Shown one piece after another: positions 10,613 to 22,799 of a stretch of 64,000 nucleotides of DNA. This DNA is from Leptasterias polaris (Eukaryota; Echinodermata; Asteroidea; Forcipulatida; Asteriidae). The notes below the pieces were generated by a model, which made no database searches, was not told the DNA's origin, and saw only the letters and a program-made list of their open reading frames with translations. Where the stretch lies: contig JAZGTN010000117.1 in NCBI GenBank assembly GCA_037783415.1, forward strand, positions 62,001 to 126,000, written 5' to 3'. Position numbers and translations under genes: made by a program. Numbering within the stretch: position 1 is the stretch's first letter; each line of letters opens with the position of its first letter.

Positions 10613-12844
10613 ATGTGCTCTAAATCAAATTTGTTTGTTCATTCAAGAAGACATTTTCCCTCACCTACCTACAATCCCGGCCATTTCGTTGGGCCCCCGC
10701 CCTGTGGCCCTCATTCAATGTTGGCTTTCATTGTGCGGTCTGCACTCCAGCTGGGGTTAACAACATTGAGCGGGGGAACGGGGAGGGTATGTTTATTGTC
10801 ACGTGACCCAAGCATTTTGGCCGGGATTGTAGATCTGTAACAAATTATTAATTCTAAGAAGATGCCTGTTTTTTACAGGGTTCTCATTACAAAAACAAAT
10901 TGCCTGAGGGCTGTAGATGATAGAAGTTTGCACTTACACTTTCACCTCCACTGTCACCTCCTACAGTACTGTAATGAGATTCTATGTGATTGCTCCTGGT
11001 GCATAGATAACTTTATTATCTAATCTACTAGGTCTGAGAAGTAATTGATCGTAGGTCATGAAGGCTTAAATGCCATGATATGCGCTGATGGTAAATTTAC
11101 AATGTATGTTTACATGTTTATTTTTCTTAAATCGGACGCATTTCTTGGAAGATAATATCTGTCACTCAAGGTTTAGTGGTTTCGTTTGAGAGTATGCAGT
11201 GATAGAATGAATTGGATTTATATGTTTACAACTGAAGGTGAGTTTAATTTCTTTTAGGGTAATTGGAATATCACCTTCGTAAAAATAAATCATCACCGCT
11301 GCTTGGATGGATCTTTTTGGATGCTGCTTTTATAACAAATTGTGTACTAATAAGCAGGCTGGATATTTTGTTAAGTTCAAGGCAGTCTTGCTGCGGTTTT
11401 GCCTAGTAAAGGGCATCTTTATGAGGCACATTTTATTTTCTGCACGAATATTTCAAAAGGCACCAAGGCAATGACTTGGGGCATGGAGGCAGTTGCCTCC
11501 ATGAAGTGTATTTTTTCCTTGTTTTAAAACCGGATTGACTGAGGATGACCCATCCAGTACAGATGTTCATTTGAAGCCTTCAGGCCTGAATAAATCAGTT
11601 TTTCTTGAAAAAACGTACAAGGAGAAGTAAGTTCTGAATATTGTTGGATTCGTAAAAAGGCATGAGTACTTTTAGCTAATACTACAAATGCTATTTACCT
11701 TTATTAGTAGTGGCCTTTTTACCCCATTTGGTTGTTGGTCATTGACCATTACTGTAAGCTATTTTCTTGCTTGGAAACGTATTGTTTGAGGTGTACATTG
11801 TAGGCCTGATGCTTCGTTTTTGAAAGGGTGGGCAAAAAGGTGTTTTCTCCTGGAGAAAGAGCACATCTTTGAGGAAATTGTAAATTTCTATTGGAACATT
11901 TCAAGGGGCACCAAGGCAATTGCAATGTCCAGAGGCAATTGCCTTTGTTGCCCGCTGCTATAGTCTCCATTGTTCCTGTGTAACTGACCTGGAGGTGCTT
12001 TTATTTCATGAAAAGGCCTTCAAATATTGTCTTAGATACTTCCATGACATTTTCGTGAAGTTGTTGGGGTTATTTCCCCTTTTTTCAGTAATTGTTCAAA
12101 CTCATTTAACTTATTATTTTGTACTGAAGTGGTTTCTGTGTAAATATCTGGAGTTGCATGAGAATACATTTCAGAATAGACTTTAAATGTCTGTCTATTT
12201 ATTTGCAGTGGCTAAAACCACTGCTTTAACATTGAAGTTCTTGTAAGTGTACCCAGTGGAGATAGATTAGCAGATGTTGTGATCACTTATTTCTAGAGAA
12301 TGTTTGGACTTGGTTCAGAATAGTCACACCCAAAATAACACATGTCTTATTAGGGAAACTGTTTTGCTGTCACTTTATCGCTGGCACATTGCAAGCGCTT
12401 CAAGTATGTCATTTTTTTTGGTATCACAGCGAAGAAGTTCACTGTATGATGCCTCGGAACATAAACAATCTGAGTAGCTCTTCTTAAATGAGTTGGTCAA
12501 AGGCTGAAAGATTATGTGCTGATTGAAATCTTTTCACATTGCTAAAGCATAAACAGTATCAAAACTTGCAGTTTTATTTAACTTATAAAACGGAAAATCT
12601 GTAATGTAAAACCCCACCCGAAAAACGTATACCAATCATTAAAATGTCAAGGTGCAGACTGTCTTGGTTTGAATGTGGGCCAAAAATCCATATAACCACA
12701 GGGCTTGTATAGCTCGAAATATTTACTGGACCAGATATATTTTTACTGGGCCAGAAACAAAAGAAAATCCACACACCAGTTTTACAAGCACCAAGACGAG
12801 CTTTATCTCATTTATGTTATGGTGTACTTTGATACTCAAGGACT

Positions 12845-13146
12845 TAGGCCAAATAAAAAAAAATACCAGTTGATCGTCCTGATTTTTCAAAAAAGAGGAG
12901 GATGAGGGCCTTTTTATTTTTTATTTTTTATTTTTTTTTCCCAAGATGGCCGCCAAGTATTTCAATTCAAACAGGCCGTTTACATCAAAAATTAAAAAAA
13001 ATTATGTCAAGGGTGGATTAAAAATACAAACAAATATTGTCTTTTAAGGAAAAATCGAAAATAAAAAAACAATAAAAAAAAGGATGCGGCCTCAAAAAAG
13101 GATGCGGGCGGGGACGATCAACTGGTATTTTTTTTACTTTGCCTTA
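12845..13146. mobile_element. MITE, 'accagttgatcgtcc' family, copy 1
   Basis: The termini are TTAGGCCAAATAAAA plus an A-run, then taccagttgatcgtcc. The inverse lies at the right end (ggacgatcaactggta, a T-run, acttTGCCTTA). The interior holds 'aagatggccgcc' and 'aggatgcgggcgggg', shared with copy 2. Confidence 0.85.
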
Positions 13147-13977
13147 TTCAGTGATGAGTTTACTGAACCAGACATTGAAATCACTGGCGTGTGGTCTAGT
13201 GTGTATTTCGAGGCCTGAGTGTGGTGAGCCCCTTTCACACTACCAAGACAAATTTCCTGGGAAAATTGTGTGGACCTCTTCACAGATGTTGGCAACTCTG
13301 GCAAACTCCTGCGAAAAAGCCATTTCCCCTGGAAATATAGACTACCGCTGTTTGGGAGTAGGGTTAAGCATAGAGAAAGGCTCTATGGGTTAAGCAAGAT
13401 ACATGATAACCCAGGGGTTAAGTTCAAATATTGCATTAATTGTGAGTTATTTGTGACACAAACATTGGGTGGCGGCGGGGTTTAAATTCTTCAGAATTTT
13501 CCTGGGGTTTTATTTCCATGCAGTTGGCTTGGATTGAGGGTTATCATGGGTACCATAACATAAACCCTTTCCTGGAAACTGCATGTGTCATCACTAACTT
13601 CATAAGTTCACACAAAGCTATTGCTTTTGAAAACCTTGGCAGCTTGTTTTAATGTGTTGTGGTTTTTCCTCTTCTGTATCAGGTAATACTAAACACAAGG
13701 ATGAAATGGCCCATGCTACATGTACATCTTGTACCCTTACCAATGTCTATATTTCAGGGTTAATCCTTTCTGTATACACAATAATACACAATGGCTCAGC
13801 CTGTGTAAATAGATCTATGCAAAGGTATGTTGTATTGGTTTCTATGCATTGTTGTAGATTAGTGTAAAGTATCCCTGCCACACACAGTGCCCAGTCATAA
13901 AATGATAGTCATGAAATTTTGCTTGTAGTGTTTTGATTAAAGAAGCACCAATTGGGTGTAAAATTTCATTAAGACCA

Positions 13978-14316
13978 GGGCCCAATTTCATAAAGCTGTT
14001 AAGCAGGAAATACTGCTTAGCAAATTTCTATGCTAAGCTAAAATGAGTGGGGGACCAGTTACAACAATGTAAACTTTAAGGAATTTGGCTGGTAACCAGT
14101 TTCTGCTAAGCAATATTTTTCTTTGCAATTTCATGGCTCTGCTTACTGTAAGCGAAGAATCGGTGCTTACAGGAGTAGGGAATTTGTCACTTTCCGTCAA
14201 GCGTGTTTCATAGGTTGGCAGAGAATCTTTGCTTGTGCGCTTGCCCTGTGTGTAAGCGCAGAATGGCGATTGCAAGCACAGAATGCGGTGGTAAGCAGAG
14301 CCATAGAATTGGGCCC
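13978..14316. repeat. Composite of two 'cccaatttcat' inverted-repeat units
   Basis: It opens with gggcccaatttcataaagc, like 144..334. From about 14127 it continues into a second unit bounded by 'atttcatggctctgctta' and 'taagcagagccatagaat'. One element appears to have inserted in or recombined with the other. Confidence 0.6.
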
Positions 14317-14906
14317 AGACTGGTCAAGTCTTTACACAGTTTTGGACATCATGGTAAAATATTCAATACAGTGACATTCCTAAATTGTTGATCAAGTTTA
14401 AATTAACACTAATTGATATAAAAAATGATAAGACATCACTTAAAATGTGATCTCATTGCCCAGTCAGTTTCCCTTGTGCTAAAATTTGATCTTTGAGAAA
14501 GACTCTGCTAGGTTTGAAACGTCAGGCCATTAAAAAAAATTGCAAAATTTTTGCTTGTGAAATTCTCTCCTTTTTAGGGTTAAAGACAAAGTACTGGATT
14601 GGTAATCATACAAAAAAAATGAACCATTAGTTTCAAAGTAAAGTAAGATTCTAACTTGAGGAAAATGTTGGTATAATATCTCCTATGCATCTCAATTGAG
14701 AATTTGTTGATGGATATTAGTTAATTTTTTTCTAAAAACACAACAAACACCCTAAGAATATTGTTCCAGTACAGAGTTCAAATAGTAGGGAAGGTTGGTA
14801 TTTTCAGAAATGTAGCTATATTCTGTAAACAAACTATAATCAAACAATTTTTGTGATGAACATTTCCGAGATGAGCTAATTGATTCGAACTGACCTCTCG
14901 TCACTG

Positions 14907-14937
14907 GGTTGCTTGTGGTCTAGTGGTTAACAGGCCT
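14907..14937 (+). mobile_element. Truncated SINE head, 'gtggtctagtggtt' type
   Basis: 'Ttgcttgtggtctagtggtt' is the box-A part of the tRNA-like SINE whose other pieces are at 33468..33493 plus 33929..34100. It breaks off at the palindromic array that begins ten bases later. Confidence 0.55.
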
Positions 14938-14946
14938 GTGAGATCT

Positions 14947-15003
14947 CCGCTTTAAAGCGGATATCCGCTTTAAAGCGGATATCCGCTTTAAAGCGGATAT
15001 CCG
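14947..15003. repeat. Tandem array of an 18-bp self-complementary unit
   Basis: The unit ccgctttaaagcggatat occurs three times in succession with no change, plus the start of a fourth. Each unit contains the perfect palindrome ccgctttaaagcgg, so the block can fold within each unit or across units. Confidence 0.95.
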
Positions 15004-15318
15004 TTTTGTGGTTTTTTTGCCGATTTTTTATTTCCGCTTTTTTTTTCTTTTTCTTTTTGGCCTTATATCATGTATATATGCTTGGCAACAATAATGTACA
15101 ACTACAATAATGTGAAATAAGCCTAGTTACTGGATCAATGGGGTGCCCCAATTAGACCAGCGTAAATGCGTTGTAAATGCGTTACGCGCGCTCACTTGAC
15201 GTTCCACTATCAATTGTTCCCATTGGGTTGTTTTTTATGCTTAGATATTTTTAGTACCATTTGTCACAACTTAACCTTTATGTATGATAGGTGGTTCAAA
15301 TTTTGGAATTTTTTGTTA

Positions 15319-15694
15319 TTAGGCCAAATAAAAAAAAAAACCAGTTGATCGTCCTGATTTTTCCAAAAAGAGGAGGATGAGGGCCTTTTTATTTGTTATT
15401 TATTTATTTTTTTCCAAGATGGCCGCCAAGTATTTCAATTCAAACAGGCCACCAATTCTTCAGTTTGAAATCACTGCTAACTTTCTATTTGTTGCATGAG
15501 GTAAGTTTACATCAAAAATTAAAATATATATGTCAAGGGTGGATTAAAAATACAAAAAAAATTTTACAAACAAATTTTATTTATTTTATTTTTTTAGGAA
15601 AAAGAGAAAAAAAAAAGAGAAAAAAAAGGATGCGGCCTCAAAAAAGGATGCGGGCGGGGACGATCAACTGGTATTTTTTTTTTACTTGGCCTTA
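15319..15694. mobile_element. MITE, 'accagttgatcgtcc' family, copy 2
   Basis: It has the same termini and interior words as 12845..13146. It is about 75 bp longer, owing to extra sequence and A/T-rich expansion in the middle. The right end reads cttggccttaa. Confidence 0.85.
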
Positions 15695-16117
15695 ATTGGG
15701 GCTGAAAATTTGCCTACAAAATGTTGTGTCAGCTGCTTTGTGTTTGGGTAAATGAACTAAAAGTAACCTATAATTGCGAGCCAACCCCCTCCCCCTTCAC
15801 AGCACCGAACTTAAAGATCTACTTCAACGGCACTAAGATAATTTAAACTTTACCGAAATCCAATCAATTTGTGTTTCATGATTACGTATATTTCAAAGAA
15901 AATCCTTAGCGGTGGTTGCGTAATTAAAAAAATGGGTCATTTTGACCAGCGTTCAGCAGCTCCTCATAGCGAGTTTTTGGAAACAGCGTGTCACGTGATG
16001 AAAATATATCATAGACTTTGATGACGTACATGAGTGGAAACGGCTTGTTTACCCCCCGCGCAGCGGATTGTGTTTATTGTACGCGTCTATAGCTATTTTC
16101 ACGGTAACGAAAACAAA

Positions 16118-16353
16118 ATGTCAGACACTAGCGGATCGTGGGAGGAACATAGTGTGGACGAATAAGAATTAGTAAATACATATGATAGTATTGATAGTGA
16201 GGATAGCTCTGACGGTTGAGGGAGCTCCTCCGAAGACGAAGAGGGCGTTGATGAAGCTGGGGGAGTTGCCGAACCATATACATGTAGGTTTGAGTCACTG
16301 GCCGCCGAGGATCGCCGAGGATCGCGAACTTATATATTTCCATTAACGTCAAC
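16118..16353 (+). pseudogene. Broken acidic reading frame inside Kolobok-like element
   Basis: It starts MSDTSGSWEEHSVDE and is interrupted in frame by TAA (16163..16165) and TGA (at about 16217). It continues through a Ser/Asp/Glu-rich stretch (SSSEDEEGVDEAGG) to EPYTCRFE and AAEDRRGSR. The acidic leader followed by an EPY..RFE motif recalls the N-terminus of the P2X7-C-terminal-like zinc-binding proteins common in marine invertebrates; that match is from memory and weak. A MITE follows directly at 16357, so insertion may have removed the rest. Confidence 0.45.
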
Positions 16354-16356
16354 GTA

Positions 16357-16690
16357 ACAGGGTGTTTAGATAATCTTCCAAGTTAGCTGGTGGACAGTAC
16401 AAACGAACTATTCAAACCTAATCTCCCCACTCCAAGCTGTGTACAATTGGGCTTTGTACCATTAGCATTTGAAATGGCGTTGTAGGAAACAGCATTTATC
16501 TAGAAAATTCAAACTGCCAATTAAGCAGTCTCTGTTTTTTATTTACATCTAGGATTCCTCAAAAGGTTAAGAGTACAAACAAGATCTTAACAAAGCCCAA
16601 TTGTACACAGCTTGGAGTGGGGAGATTAGGTTTGAATAGTTTGTTTGTACTGTCCACCAGCTAACTTGGAAGATTATCTAAACACCCTGT
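16357..16690. mobile_element. MITE nested in the Kolobok-like element
   Basis: The roughly 105-bp TIRs start ACAGGGTGTTTAGATAATC and run to 'acaattgggctttgt'. They are nearly identical in inverted orientation (ending acaccctgt at 16690). A clear target duplication is not evident. The location directly after the acidic pseudogene shows it is younger than the host element. Confidence 0.8.
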
Positions 16691-16880
16691 GTTTATGAGC
16701 AGATTATCGAAGCCATCAAAGTGCTACCACAAAACACCAGTGCTGATGGTGTGAATACCACTTGTTTAATTTTGCATTTTTCACAAACTTGATGTGATAT
16801 TGTGATGACCAGTTTGAATGAAACCTGTGGCTATTTATTATCAACAAACATTTAAAACTATTGTATATAGTATTATGCTA

Positions 16881-17213
16881 CTACAGAAGTATATGTTTTG
16901 ATGCTTCTGTGCCTGTCCAGTCTGACTCTCCGTTTGTGAAGCATGTGATGGCACTGTAGTTGGCGCTTTCATGGTTGGAATTGACCCTGGCGTAAGCCTG
17001 TTGCTTTAGTTGCGATGTTGAATCCCGACAGTCGTCTGTAAAATGGGCACTATAAATCATTGTCCATTTTGTCAACGTGAAGTTTTTCCGTGTGTTGGTC
17101 ACGAAACCCACCCCCTTCTCTGGACAGGATCTCTTGGAAATCGGTAAAAAACTCACATCTGGATTCTTATTTGTGTTCCGAGTACATCCACTGACAGCAC
17201 ATGAGTTCAGGAC
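16881..17213 (-). pseudogene. Degenerate THAP domain (transposase N-terminus relic)
   Basis: The minus strand reads CAVSGCTRNTNKNPDVSFLP, then FVTNTRKNFTLTKWTMIYSA and HFTDDC. This follows the THAP layout: C-x4-C near the N-terminus, a basic helix with W, then (C)xxHF with an acidic residue. The third zinc ligand is Tyr (IYSAHF) where the family has Cys. The middle segment (SKRSCPEKGVG) is also unlike the usual (R/K)xxW helix, so it is probably non-functional. The frame ends at TAG at 16881 soon after, with no catalytic domain. It is likely the remains of a Kolobok-type transposase. Confidence 0.65.
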
Positions 17214-17635
17214 GGTAAATTATCTCGTCTTAACTTGGTGAATGTCTTCGAATAATGAGATCATCATACATAGTTACCGTGTAAACACACGACACCTCGC
17301 TACTTCCTGGTTTCCCGTCCCAACAAGTACGTCATCATTCGCTGGTTCACGCACGTATCCTATAGTGGGTTTGTGGTGCGCGTAAATGCAAGTGCTATAG
17401 TATTGGACAAGCACAGTGCCTATGGAGGGAGCCATGGAAGCGCGCGAGTTTTTAAAAACCCCAAGAAAGGTTTAATTTTTTCAGTTAAAATTACGAAAAA
17501 AATATTGGTGTAAAACAATCCAATCTACAAATTCAGAATACTTAATAACATTACGTATGAGATTAAGAAATCTGTTTTATTTCTCAATTATCGTTGAAGT
17601 AGATCTTTAAAGTAATTATTTTTATATGAGGGTTA

Positions 17636-18162
17636 AGCCATGTTCGCATTGGATTAATGTTTTACCGAGACCGTGGTTAACATTCCAAAAGGTGAAACTT
17701 ACCAGCGTCCGCACTTGGATTAATGACGTGGGTAAACTAACCGACACGCCCGGTAGAAACTAACTGACTAGCTTAAGACAAACACAAGAGGGCACTATCG
17801 CAGTGACCTTTGACCGGGGTGCATGACAGCGAGAATGCAATGAGTGCAACAGAGCTTCCGTGTAAGCACGTGGGCGTGTACGTGTCACCTCATGATCACG
17901 TGGCGGCGGGTCGAGGGACCGGATATGGCTTTTTACCAGGACGGCTTTTACCCAGATCGCGTTCGCACTGGACTATTTGGCTCAGTTAAACTGACCTGGT
18001 CAATTTAACCGGGCAGAGGTGGGTCGGTTAAACTACCCATTCGGGGTCGGGTAAGTTACCTGGGAGGGAAACTTCCTGGGCTGTTCGCATTGGACTTAAA
18101 GTGGTTAAGTTTCCCAGTTGCTCGGTTAGTTTACCCAAAATAAGTCCAATGCGAACACAGCT
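17636..18162. mobile_element. Harbinger-like MITE with TTA target duplication
   Basis: The ends AGCCATGTTCGCATTGGA and (inverted right end) AGCTGTGTTCGCATTGGA are flanked by TTA at 17633..17635 and 18163..18165. Three-base TWA targets are typical of PIF/Harbinger. The interior contains many 'gggtaaactnacc'-like words and a second 'gttcgcactggac' motif. No ORF was found. Confidence 0.7.
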
Positions 18163-18662
18163 TTAGACATCAACCTTCCCCCTTAACCATGATCTATGTG
18201 GGTTATGTCCTTGGCTTAAACCACCAACCCCAAAACATAGCACTGAAATTCATAGGAAAATTCATCTGAAGTTATTTCACACAAGCGCAGTTTATCCTTT
18301 GCCCTTTTCACTTTTTTCAGGGTTAACTTTTACCTTTTTGTGACAGATTTTGGGTGAAAGATCATTCACATTATTGATAAAGTGATTGACAAGACATATT
18401 GATACCCCAATGTTTTAAGCAGTTTCAATGTTTGCATACTGTACACCATGGGTATAATCCCTGATGACCTTGTAAGGTCACTGTACCAAGGTCAAAGGGT
18501 AACCCAAATCCAGTTACCCTGGATACCCTAGATATACCCTGGGGTTGTTTATTTGGTGGAAGGGGGTGAGCAGATAGCATCTCTGGAATGTTGGAGGGGA
18601 ATGTTTGGAGAGGTGTCCTGACTGGAGGAATGGTCTTGGATGCATTACATTTTGTATGTTAA

Positions 18663-19069
18663 AGCATAGAGCAAGTAAAGGCAAGGTATACCATTGGATT
18701 TTGGAATTGTTTGATATTTTTTAGTCCTATATAAATGTAGATATATACAATAAAACTAACCTGTGAAAATTTCTCTTCCAAATCCAAAGGTGGTCGCATT
18801 TTTAAGATACATGTATCTCCGAAAAACCGGAGCGAATATGTCCACACAGGAAGAATATTCCCTATAGGAATACACAATCTGAGAGGGGTTTCTGATCTCA
18901 TATTCAAATTTTGGGGCATAAAACCTGATATCTTTTCCCACAACCACATTACTTCGAACTGAAATGATTCTCACAATGCTTTATACTATCGAAAGCTGCT
19001 GTACTTCTTGCCACGTACGTTTTTATTGCCATTAATTTTCAGAGTCATTACCAAACGTATACAGACCCT
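18663..19069. mobile_element. TTAA-flanked MITE, AGGGTCTG-end family, copy 1
   Basis: The right end is acgtatacagaccct followed by TTAA (19070..19073). TTAA (18659..18662) also precedes the diverged left end. The body matches 30785..31183 in order (atatacaataaaactaacct, ggtggtcgc, aattttggggca/t, tttttattgccattaatttt). Confidence 0.8.
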
Positions 19070-19782
19070 TTAAGAAAGGCACCAACAGTTTGTCCCATGA
19101 AGGTATTTTTGTACTCGGATAAAAATAATATTGTCTAAAGCCCTCTTGCAACAAAGGGCCAACTGATGTTAATTTCACACTTGATGCAATTTTCCTGGGG
19201 AAAAGGAGCACTACCTTAGGGTTATCTGGCTGATCCCTTATTTTTATAATATATAAAGCAGAGGTAGCCTTTTCCTCGCAAATGTCCATTTTCCGGGAGC
19301 TTGCCAGGGTTAGCAGTTCAAATGTGAAAAGGTCAACAAAACTTTCTTGGAATTTCCCTGGGAAATACTTGAGGGGCTTTTCAGAATTATCTCTGTTCTA
19401 ACTTTTTGATTTATCTATAGTAAGAGTTTTCTCAAAGAGGCAAATCACAATATCAATTGTTTTGTACACAACGCTCTGCAGGCAGGTCTAATTTTTTTTT
19501 TCTTCATGAAGTGACAATTTAAAAAAATAAGGTATGGAACTAATAACGCAATAAAACAGTTGCAAGAATAGTTATGTATTATTGAAGAAGTCAGCTTTAA
19601 TTTGGTAGTTAAGTTTTAAAGTAAAATCAGTCAGCATTCTCCAAAACAAGTTTTGAAAATAGTTCAACTTTACACAATTTTCTCAAAACTGGAGTTCACC
19701 ATTTTGTGAAAACGGTGAGGAAATGATTAGGCCTTTTACTGTTCAAATCTAACCAGGATTTCCCAGTCTTGGCTTCCCCTCA

Positions 19783-19824
19783 CCTCCCCCTAGCCCCTCC
19801 CCCTAGCCCCTCCCCCTAGCCCCT
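19783..19824. repeat. Short C-rich tandem repeat
   Basis: Three to four copies of a unit close to 'cctccccctagccc'. Two further polyC tracts occur in this intron at about 20647..20660 and 20712..20724, within a pyrimidine-rich stretch (20571..20805). Confidence 0.8.
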
Positions 19825-22259
19825 GTACCTATAAATATAATAATGTACAAATTGTGAGAAATAAACCAAGAGTGAGTTTTCGCCGCTGTAACCAATAACT
19901 ATTTTGGTCATTAGCCAGTGATTAACCAATGGCCAACTCAACCGAAACAGTTATTGGTAACGACCTCGAAAACGCACCCCAGATATATAGGGGGGAAAAT
20001 GTATACAGAAAAAGTTATTGACCTTGACTAATATACACTGTTATTGTCAATAATAACTCAATTTATGTGCATGGGTGCACTCGAATTACCCCAACAAGTC
20101 CACAATTGGGTCAGCTTAAAGGTTTCACTTATGAATTTCCATCTGCAAACATTATCAATAAATGAAAAAATTAAGTAATTTGCAATGGGAGACTTTCGAG
20201 ATGATTGCAATCATTTCACTGACTGGTTCCATTGTTCACAGTGAAGAGAATGATAGAATTAGAAAAGGATCAGTGAGTATCGGCTCAAAAGTCCCAATTG
20301 TGTCTACAGTAGGTTATATTGTATATGTTGTTATAAGACAAATATTCTTGCTTTTAAAAAGAGAAAATGAGAAATTATTACTGATGTATGATGAGGAAGT
20401 TTTTTTAACAGAACAAAACATTGTCAATATTTGTTTAAAGTTCAAAGTGTAAGAAAATTTTCACAAATGTTTATTTATGTAATGGATCCATAGGTTGTTG
20501 AGACGGACCCCCTCAAGAATAAATCTAATTTGTGCTTATTTGATGGCATGCTGGATCTCAGTCAACCTTTCTAACCCCCCTTCCCCCAGTGTCGTAACCA
20601 GAGGGGGCAGCAGGGAGTGGTTGCTGGAGCTCAAAACCTTGCACCTCCCCCCCCCCCCCTCGAATGAGATCAAAAAATGCCAAATGAATTGTTTTGACAC
20701 ATTAAATAGCACCCCCCCCCCCCCTGTCCCTCCTAATGAAAAGTGTCTGGTTACGCTACTGCCTCCCTCCTCCCCCACCTCTTCCTCCGCCTCAACCACC
20801 AAAATTACTACTTGCTCCTACCTCAATTGTCTTGTTCTGGATTAAATATAGTCGCTTAGATTGAAGTACCTAAAGCATGCAGTGACTGTACTGGCACCTT
20901 TCTCATTGGAGATAATTTATGGTGAATGTGCATTACCTAATAATCATACCAGGTTTGTATCAGTCATCAACTTTTAATCCAGCCAGTGAATAGCTTACAA
21001 ATGATGATTTATGTTCTGTCAAATCATGAAGTGTTGACCTAAGCGTTGACCTTTGAGAGATGGCCTGACACAGAGTTCAATCTCCTTGATTTGATATTCT
21101 AAATGTAAACTTCAAAATAATTTCAGATTCCAAGTCTTTCGTTTTGTGATGATTCTTCGGCACCCTGTCCTATTTTTGTTGTCCGCCTCAAAATTGAATT
21201 AAAATTTACTCAGTCAGTTTCCCTCGTGGTTTATCGCTTGATATTTAAAAACAAATATTAATGTATAAACAACAAACAATTTTTTTAATTACAACAAATT
21301 TAAGTCCCTATTATGAAGTGAAACTCTGAACCTCACAGCTCTTTGAACAACAGTGAAAAGGGGAAATTTCAAAATTCACTCATTTGCAAGAAATTTATTT
21401 GTGTTAAATTGACATTTGCAGTCAACTCTCAAGTCACAAATTTCGAGCCCAAGTCCGAGTCCTCATGTAAAGCTTTGTCAGAGTCATTGACCATCCTAAC
21501 TTTAATCTAGTTCGGGTCATAAACAATGTGACCCGAGTCAAACTCGAGTCCGAGTCACAAGTCATACAGCAATGATAATAGGTATGGTGGGATGAGTGGA
21601 CTCCAGTGAACGATTTCCCTTGTATAGCAGAGCAAAACGCTACTTTAAATGTATCAGTTGCTACTCTAAAATCATCATTTGCCGCTCAATTTTAACCATT
21701 AAGTGTGCACAAAACATGTTCAGTTTTAAAATGTTGCTAGGCGAAATTGCTGGACGAAATCGTTCCCTGAATTCACCCCTGAATCCTGGTCCTGAGTCAA
21801 CAAAATAAACACATCTCTATCACAAATATTATAAGAATGATAGTGATATACCACATATATTATGATAATGATAATGATTTACACCAGTCGGTGTCACCTT
21901 ACAGCTTTAGACTAACATTAGAAAAGGAACTTCCCTTTTTTTAAATGAAGTAAATGTTATTCTTTTTAATCAGCATGCTGGTTTCAATAACTTCTCAACA
22001 TGTTTTGTAATCCTGAAGGTCTCACAAAAAGTTATACAGAAATTGTGTACTCAGGGATTTCCAAACTCCGCAAAAAGAAATGCCCTTGTTCGGAATGAAC
22101 CCTACATCCTGGTGAATATTCCAGATGTAAGCTTACTTGAAATACCCACTGGGTTACCGGCCTTTGGCATATTGCCAGAAGCCTCAAGACCTGATAAAGT
22201 CCTTCGGTCCATTATTGTTTTCAAAGATACACTTGCAGGGCAAGATTTTCATCTGTGAG

Positions 22260-22400
22260 AGAGCACGGCCAGTTTCATTTTGCAAAGGGCACATCCATTG
22301 GAATTTGTTTTATTCTATGGGAAACTTTTGAAGGGGCGCCAAGGCCAAGACCAGGGGTAACACCATGGCCTCCTTGGCCTCTGTGTAATTACAGGCATGT
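22260..22400. repeat. Copy of the 'aggcctgg' TIR repeat group
   Basis: 'Ttcattttgcaaagggcac', 'cttttgaaggggcgccaagg' and 'ccatggcctccttggcctc', in this order, match 58315..58490 in reverse. No coding signal. Confidence 0.6.
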
Positions 22401-22799
22401 TGCACTAATTAATAGATCACAACCCATCACATCATTATTTAGCTCTATTGCATCTGACTGTAATTTACTAGTGGATGAGTTCACTGTCAGCTTGTCATAG
22501 TTAATTCCCCAAGATTGTCATTGAATGTTGACACATGTTTAACCATGGCATTCTTGACTACCTCTGCACAATAAACGACACAAGTGGGATGGGCTGTACA
22601 TTTACAATGCATGTACAGGAATGATATAACATGCAAGATGATAATAATACTCAGTTTATATAGAGCACCTTTACACCTGAAGGAGGTCCCAAAGTGCTCA
22701 TTATCTTTTCCATAGGTATGCAGAGCTATGTTTTTAATTAGGCCTAAATGTATAAAACCCATTTTATATAGCAAGGTATATTAAATACATGTAGCACCT

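Larger units (their letters stand above)
15815..17606. mobile_element. Kolobok-like DNA transposon relic, TTAA target
   Basis: Perfect 15-bp termini AGATCTACTTCAACG (inverted at the right end) are bounded by TTAA at 15811..15814 and 17607..17610. Inside is a decayed THAP zinc-finger reading frame on the minus strand (16881..17213). On the plus strand lies a decayed acidic reading frame (16118..16353). TTAA targets and THAP-bearing transposases are features of the Kolobok superfamily. I see no DDE catalytic region, so the copy is non-autonomous or internally deleted. A smaller MITE sits within it. Confidence 0.7.

Noticed and set aside
20162..20452. 96-codon plus-strand open frame with hydrophobic segment
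   Set aside because: No recognisable domain; AT-rich intronic sequence and no splice support.
20495..20845. 116-codon proline/serine-rich open frame
   Set aside because: It results from C-rich low-complexity tracts that are also open on the other strand.
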